Below, in pieces: positions 60,715-64,000 of a DNA stretch of 64,000 nucleotides. The number at the start of each line of letters is the position of its first letter. Position 1 is the stretch's first letter. Source of the stretch: Fontivita pretiosa (lineage in GTDB: Bacteria > Planctomycetota > Phycisphaerae > Tepidisphaerales > Tepidisphaeraceae); the NCBI RefSeq assembly GCF_050410795.1, contig NZ_CP191258.1:4402001-4466000 (forward strand), in the 5' to 3' direction. Under the pieces are notes generated by a model. The model did no database searches. It was not told the DNA's origin and saw only the letters and a program-made list of their open reading frames with translations. Position numbers and translations under genes: made by a program.

Positions 60715-61694
60715 GCGTAAGCCTCCCGATACCGCTTGCGAACAAGCTGCCCGCCGACGTTGAACACCAGCGTCAACAGCATGAGTGTCAATCCCGCGGC
60801 GAAGATGGTCTGATAGCCGACGGATCCGTGCGGCGTGTCACCCTTGGAAATCTGCACGATGTAGGCGGTGATGGTCATGCCCTGGCTGGTCGGGTTGAAG
60901 GTGAGCTGCGGCTGTTGCCCGGCGGCGATGGCGACGATCATCGTCTCCCCGATCGCCCGCGCGATCCCCAGAATGTACGCCGCCGTGATCCCGCTGAACG
61001 CCGACGGCACCACCACGCGCCAGGCGGTCTGCATCCTGGTGGCGCCGGCGGCGAAAGAGCCTTCGCGCAGCGACATCGGCACCGCACGCAGCGCGTCCTC
61101 GCTGAGGCTGGCCACGTACGGGATGATCATGATCCCCATCACCACCCCCGCCGACAGCATGTTGAATCCCGGCAGCTCGATGCCAACTACCGCCAGCACC
61201 GACCGCAGAATGGGTGTGACGGTGATCAGCGCGAAATACCCGTAGACAACGGTGGGAACCGCACTGAGCAGCTCGAGCACCGGCTTGAGAATCTCGCGAA
61301 GCCGACCGCTGGCGTACTCGCTGAGCCAGACCGCCGAGATCGTCCCGATGGGAACCGCCACCACCAGCGCCACCAGCGTGGTGACCAGCGTGCCGCTGAG
61401 CAGAGGCAGGATCCCGTATCGCGGGTTGGCGAAGGTGGGAGTCCACTGCGTGTCGAACAGAAAATCCCGGATCGGAACCGCACGGAAGAACGGGATGCTT
61501 TCGTAGACAAGCATCCCGACGATCCCCAGCGTCACGACGATCGAGGAGGCGCCGCAGACGAACAGCACCGCCTCGATCGCACGCTCCTTGAGTCGCTGAA
61601 GCGCGCCGGTAATCCCGGGTGACTCGAACGAAAGGTCCGGCAAGTCTTCGCCAAGCTGGGCAGAGCTTGCCGGAACCGCCATTTCATCCTTCAT
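60711..61694 (-). CDS. pstC: Phosphate ABC transporter permease PstC
   Basis: A 327-residue inner-membrane permease. Six transmembrane helices are visible. The typical RYGILPLLSGTLVTTLVALVVAVPIGTISAVWLSEYAS and LSAVPTVVYGYFAL precede the EAA loop (AVPMSLREGSFAAGATRMQTAWRVVVPSAFSG). It partners PstA. The gene starts 37 bases after pstS. Confidence 0.95.
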   Translation of the reverse strand: MKDEMAVPASSAQLGEDLPDLSFESPGITGALQRLKERAIEAVLFVCGASSIVVTLGIVGMLVYESIPFFRAVPIRDFLFDTQWTPTFANPRYGILPLLSGTLVTTLVALVVAVPIGTISAVWLSEYASGRLREILKPVLELLSAVPTVVYGYFALITVTPILRSVLAVVGIELPGFNMLSAGVVMGIMIIPYVASLSEDALRAVPMSLREGSFAAGATRMQTAWRVVVPSAFSGITAAYILGIARAIGETMIVAIAAGQQPQLTFNPTSQGMTITAYIVQISKGDTPHGSVGYQTIFAAGLTLMLLTLVFNVGGQLVRKRYREAYA

Positions 61695-61731
61695 TCTTCT
61701 GCCTTCATCCTCTGATTGATCCGGATCAGGG

Positions 61732-62733
61732 CTACTCTTTGAGCTCCTTGGCGAACAGCTCCTCGATCTTCATGCCGACCTGTTCCCGTCCGCCGAAGAT
61801 CGTGCCGGTCTTTCGGGCTTCAACCCGCTCCAGGGCCTTGTGGTAAATCTCCTCGGGCAGAGGCACGTACTTGACCTGCTTGACCAGATCCGTTGCGTTC
61901 TCCAGGTAGAACTTGACGAACTGGTAGACTTCGGGCCTGTCCAGCGAGGCGGCGTTGACATAGATGAAGATCGGCCGCGACAGCGGATTGTAGCTGCCAT
62001 CCTTGACCGTCTGGGGCGAAGGCAGCACGGCGCGGCCTTCCCGGTTGACGATCGGAACGGCCTTGAGCTTGTCGCGGTTTTCAGCGTAATAGGCATATCC
62101 AAAGTAGCCCAGGGCATTGGGGTCCGAGGCGATCCCCTGCACCAGCACGTTGTCATCCTCGGAGGCGGTGTAGTCCCCGCGGCTGGCTTTGCTCTTGCCG
62201 ACGATCGCCTCGGTGAAGTAGTCGAATGTTCCCGAGTCGCTGCCCGCGCCGTAGAGCTTCAGCGGGGCCTTGGGGAAACTGCTGCGGATCTGATTCCAGT
62301 TGGTGATTTTGCCCTGCGCGTCGGGCTGCCACATCTTTTTCAGCTCCTCGACAGTGAGCTGATCGACCCAGTTGTTGGCGGGATTCACCACCACGGTCAG
62401 CGCGTCGAACGCCACGGGGATCTCGATGAACTTGATGCCCGCCTGCCTCGCCTGATCGATCTCCGACTGGAGGATCGGGCGTGAAGCGTCGGAGATGTCT
62501 GTCTCGCCGCGAACGAACTTCTTGAATCCCCCGCCCGTGCCGGAGATTCCCACCGTCACCTTGACCTGCGAGGCGGACTTCTGGAACTCCTCGGCCACGG
62601 CCTCGGTGATCGGATAAACCGTGCTGGAGCCGTCGATTCGGATGATCGACTCAGCCCGGGCCAGCGGAGCCAGGCCAAAAGCGGCGGCGACGAGCATCGC
62701 GGCGCAGGCGGCATTGCGAAGGATGTTGAGCAT
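61732..62733 (-). CDS. pstS: Phosphate-binding periplasmic protein PstS
   Basis: A 333-residue substrate-binding protein. A signal peptide (MLNILRNAACAAMLVAAAFGLAPLARA) is followed by the phosphate site motifs IRIDGSSTVYPITEAVAEEF, GISGTGGGFKKFVRGETDISDASRPI and GAGSDSGTFDYFTEAIVG, which bind Pi. AAAGGAG precedes the ATG. First gene of pstSCAB; a candidate Pho box lies 52 bases upstream. Confidence 0.95.
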   Translation of the reverse strand: MLNILRNAACAAMLVAAAFGLAPLARAESIIRIDGSSTVYPITEAVAEEFQKSASQVKVTVGISGTGGGFKKFVRGETDISDASRPILQSEIDQARQAGIKFIEIPVAFDALTVVVNPANNWVDQLTVEELKKMWQPDAQGKITNWNQIRSSFPKAPLKLYGAGSDSGTFDYFTEAIVGKSKASRGDYTASEDDNVLVQGIASDPNALGYFGYAYYAENRDKLKAVPIVNREGRAVLPSPQTVKDGSYNPLSRPIFIYVNAASLDRPEVYQFVKFYLENATDLVKQVKYVPLPEEIYHKALERVEARKTGTIFGGREQVGMKIEELFAKELKE

Positions 62734-62784
62734 CGACAGTGTCTCCTTTCGAGTATGCTGTGCCGCGGCACGCTATGCCCCGTG

Positions 62785-62812
62785 TGTTAGCATCGTGTGA
62801 AGAACCCGTTAG
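62785..62812 (-). promoter_or_regulatory. Candidate Pho box upstream of pstS
   Basis: Reading the minus strand, three hexamers repeat every 11 bases: CTAACG, TTCACA and CTAACA, each separated by 5 bases. This is the TT(A/C)ACA-N5 layout of PhoB/PhoP binding sites, one helical turn apart. It ends 52 bases before the pstS ATG. No strong -10 is seen, which suits activator-dependent promoters. Confidence 0.55.
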
Positions 62813-62904
62813 CGGTGGTGGAAATCTTACTGCCTGGGCGGGCCGCCGGCCTGGCGGGTAGAATAGGCATCTGGCTGCTCAACCATCAATACCAGGGAGA
62901 CATC

Positions 62905-63321
62905 ATGTTCCGCATCCGGTCGTTCATCGGGAGCTTTCCGCTGCTCGTGGTTGTGGTCTTGGCGCTGGGTCTGTCGCTGGCCGACCCGTTCGAGTCAACC
63001 CGCTGGAAGATCAAGGCCGTGCCGGACGACGATGCCCGCCAGGCCAAAGCCAAAGAGTTCGACGATGTTATCAGCTTCAAGGGCAGCCAGTTCAGCAGCG
63101 AGTACCTCGGGAAGCTGGGTTTCAAGCCCGCGCCTTACGAAGAGGACACGCGTCGATTCGGTCCGGCGAACTTCTCGGCGGAACAGACCAGCCAAGCCGA
63201 GGGCAAGGTGCACTGGAGCGGCACCGTCACCGCCGCCACGATCAATGGGCAGCTCAAGTGGACCAGGAAGGATGGGACTGAGCTGAACTACACGTTTCAG
63301 GGGGAGAGATTGCAGAATTAG
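62905..63321 (+). CDS. Small exported protein of unknown function
   Basis: A 138-residue protein starting at an ATG with GGGAGA 6 bases upstream. An N-terminal hydrophobic signal (SFPLLVVVVLALGLSLADPF) precedes a mature part rich in short beta-like strands (STRWKIKAVPDDDARQAKAKEFDDVISFKGSQFSSEYLGKLGF ... GKVHWSGTVTAATINGQLKWTRKDGTELNYTFQGERL). The C-terminal half looks like a small lipocalin-type or META-like beta-barrel. Unknown family. It diverges from pstS. Confidence 0.65.
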   Translation: MFRIRSFIGSFPLLVVVVLALGLSLADPFESTRWKIKAVPDDDARQAKAKEFDDVISFKGSQFSSEYLGKLGFKPAPYEEDTRRFGPANFSAEQTSQAEGKVHWSGTVTAATINGQLKWTRKDGTELNYTFQGERLQN

Positions 63322-63364
63322 CCGCCACGGCGCTCCGACCATGTGTCTGTGGGAGCATGGCGCT

Positions 63365-63392
63365 TTGGTTGCGCGCGCCGTTCGGCTATGAT
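63365..63392 (+). promoter_or_regulatory. Weak promoter candidate for the uroporphyrinogen decarboxylase-like gene
   Basis: TTGGTT (63365-63370) and TATGAT (63387-63392), 16 bases apart. The -10 is 5 of 6 to consensus but the -35 is weak. It would give a leader of about 80 bases. Confidence 0.3.
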
Positions 63393-63479
63393 TTCATCAG
63401 GTCCATCAGCGAAACGGTTGCACAATCCTGCCACTGGATGACCGATCCGTCGTGAATGGGCTCCTTCGAGGAGACGGCG

Positions 63480-64000
63480 ATGCTGCCTGCACAATGGGAG
63501 ACGTTCAAGCGTGCCGCGCGTCTGGAAACGCTCGATAAAATCCCCATGGCATTGATAATCGACAGTCCCTGGATTCCCGGATACCTGGGAATCTCCCACC
63601 TGGACTATTACCTGGACCCCGAACTGTGGTTCCAGTCCAACCTCAGGATCATGCGCGAGTTTCCGCAGATCATCTTCGTTCCGTCCTGGTGGGTGGAGTA
63701 TGGCATGGCCGCCGAGCCGTCGGTCCTGGGGGCCAAGATCAAGTTCTGGATGGACAACACCCCCAGCGAGTACCACCGCCTGGACCGGCTGGAGGACATT
63801 GATCTGCTGCCGGAATACGAGGTGGAGGCCGACGGGTTCGCCGCGTTGACGCTGCATCGCTACCGGATGCACCGTCAGCGGATCCTGGATCATGGATACA
63901 TTCTGCCTTTCGTGACGGCGCGCGGCCCGCTGTGCACGGCGGGGTTCGTTCGCAGCACCACCAACCTGATGGTCGATCTGGTGGAGAACCCCGAAGGCGC
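63480..64000 (+). CDS. Uroporphyrinogen-decarboxylase-like protein, 3' end cut by the window
   Basis: 173 codons from an ATG with GAGGAG about 6 bases upstream to the right edge. The protein begins LPAQWETFKRAARLETLDKIPMALIIDSPWIPGYLGIS, followed by IIFVPSWWVEYGMAAEPSVLGAKIKFW and, near the edge, YILPFVTARGPLCTAGFV. This is typical of the URO-D/MtaA/CmuA superfamily: many members in planctomycetes are corrinoid methyltransferase-like or of unknown role, not heme enzymes. No signal peptide. Function cannot be fixed because the catalytic C-terminus is missing. Confidence 0.75.
   Translation, partial: MLPAQWETFKRAARLETLDKIPMALIIDSPWIPGYLGISHLDYYLDPELWFQSNLRIMREFPQIIFVPSWWVEYGMAAEPSVLGAKIKFWMDNTPSEYHRLDRLEDIDLLPEYEVEADGFAALTLHRYRMHRQRILDHGYILPFVTARGPLCTAGFVRSTTNLMVDLVENPEG

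Noticed and set aside
1..64000. CRISPR arrays, rRNA genes, insertion sequences and prophage
   Set aside because: No regularly spaced direct repeats, no transposase or integrase and no rRNA motifs were seen on either strand.

Overview
The window is about 64 kb of GC-rich, gene-dense bacterial chromosome. Several marks point to a member of the Planctomycetes, probably a Phycisphaerae-like lineage. They are: a small basic protein of the Chlamydiae/Verrucomicrobia/Planctomycetes family beside a tRNA; two pseudopilin-type proteins with FTLxELLVVI leaders; a PEP-CTERM surface protein; a sigma-70 factor carrying several extra helix-turn-helix modules; many large polytopic glycosyltransferase-like membrane proteins; and dispersed palindromic intergenic repeats. 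The phylum call is fairly firm and the class call is inference. There is no phage, insertion sequence, CRISPR array or rRNA operon. The sequence reads mostly as a core chromosome with family-specific accessory genes.

Layout. 1-8.7 kb: partial lipoprotein, DUF3891 protein, HtrA-type protease, thioredoxin-fold protein, cation/Ca2+ antiporter, then a minus-strand set of envelope glycan genes (methyltransferase, ArnT-like transferase, ClpN-only protein, GT4). 9-19.7 kb: unusual sigma factor, molybdopterin oxidoreductase plus beta-carbonic anhydrase, queA, a DUF1326 protein, an aminotransferase, the small basic protein, tRNA-Val(GAC), dapB, and a TPR/GT9-like fusion. 19.8-25 kb: a compact type VII secretion-like locus (WXG100-like protein, coiled-coil protein, second WXG-like protein, 1337-residue FtsK/SpoIIIE ATPase). 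I consider this the most interesting system in the window. 25-39 kb: membrane protein, GH78 alpha-L-rhamnosidase, ligA, DUF2062 protein, glmM-like mutase, hisS, tig and a CNNM/CBS protein. 39-52.8 kb: GT39 proteins, a site-2 protease with CBS domains, a tiny HExxH protein, a phytanoyl-CoA dioxygenase-like protein, a Gfo/Idh/MocA dehydrogenase, a Rieske protein, a pseudopilin pair, an anchored sugar-binding protein, a GNAT enzyme and a CYTH protein. 52.8-64 kb: leuS, PilZ, hisA, PEP-CTERM protein, a complete pstSCAB phosphate uptake operon with a candidate three-repeat Pho box, a small secreted protein and the start of a uroporphyrinogen-decarboxylase-like gene.

Cross-cutting signals. At least six genes have a -10-like hexamer ending 6-9 bases before the start codon, which suggests leaderless mRNAs. 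Six copies of a 24-base hairpin with compensatory stem changes lie only between genes. A perfect 23-bp inverted repeat sits just ahead of the rhamnosidase gene. A convergent intergenic region encodes an 11-bp stem with an inner hairpin and a U-tract, which may be a small RNA or a large terminator.

Limits: all functions come from reading motifs, composition and gene order. No database search or structure prediction was run.
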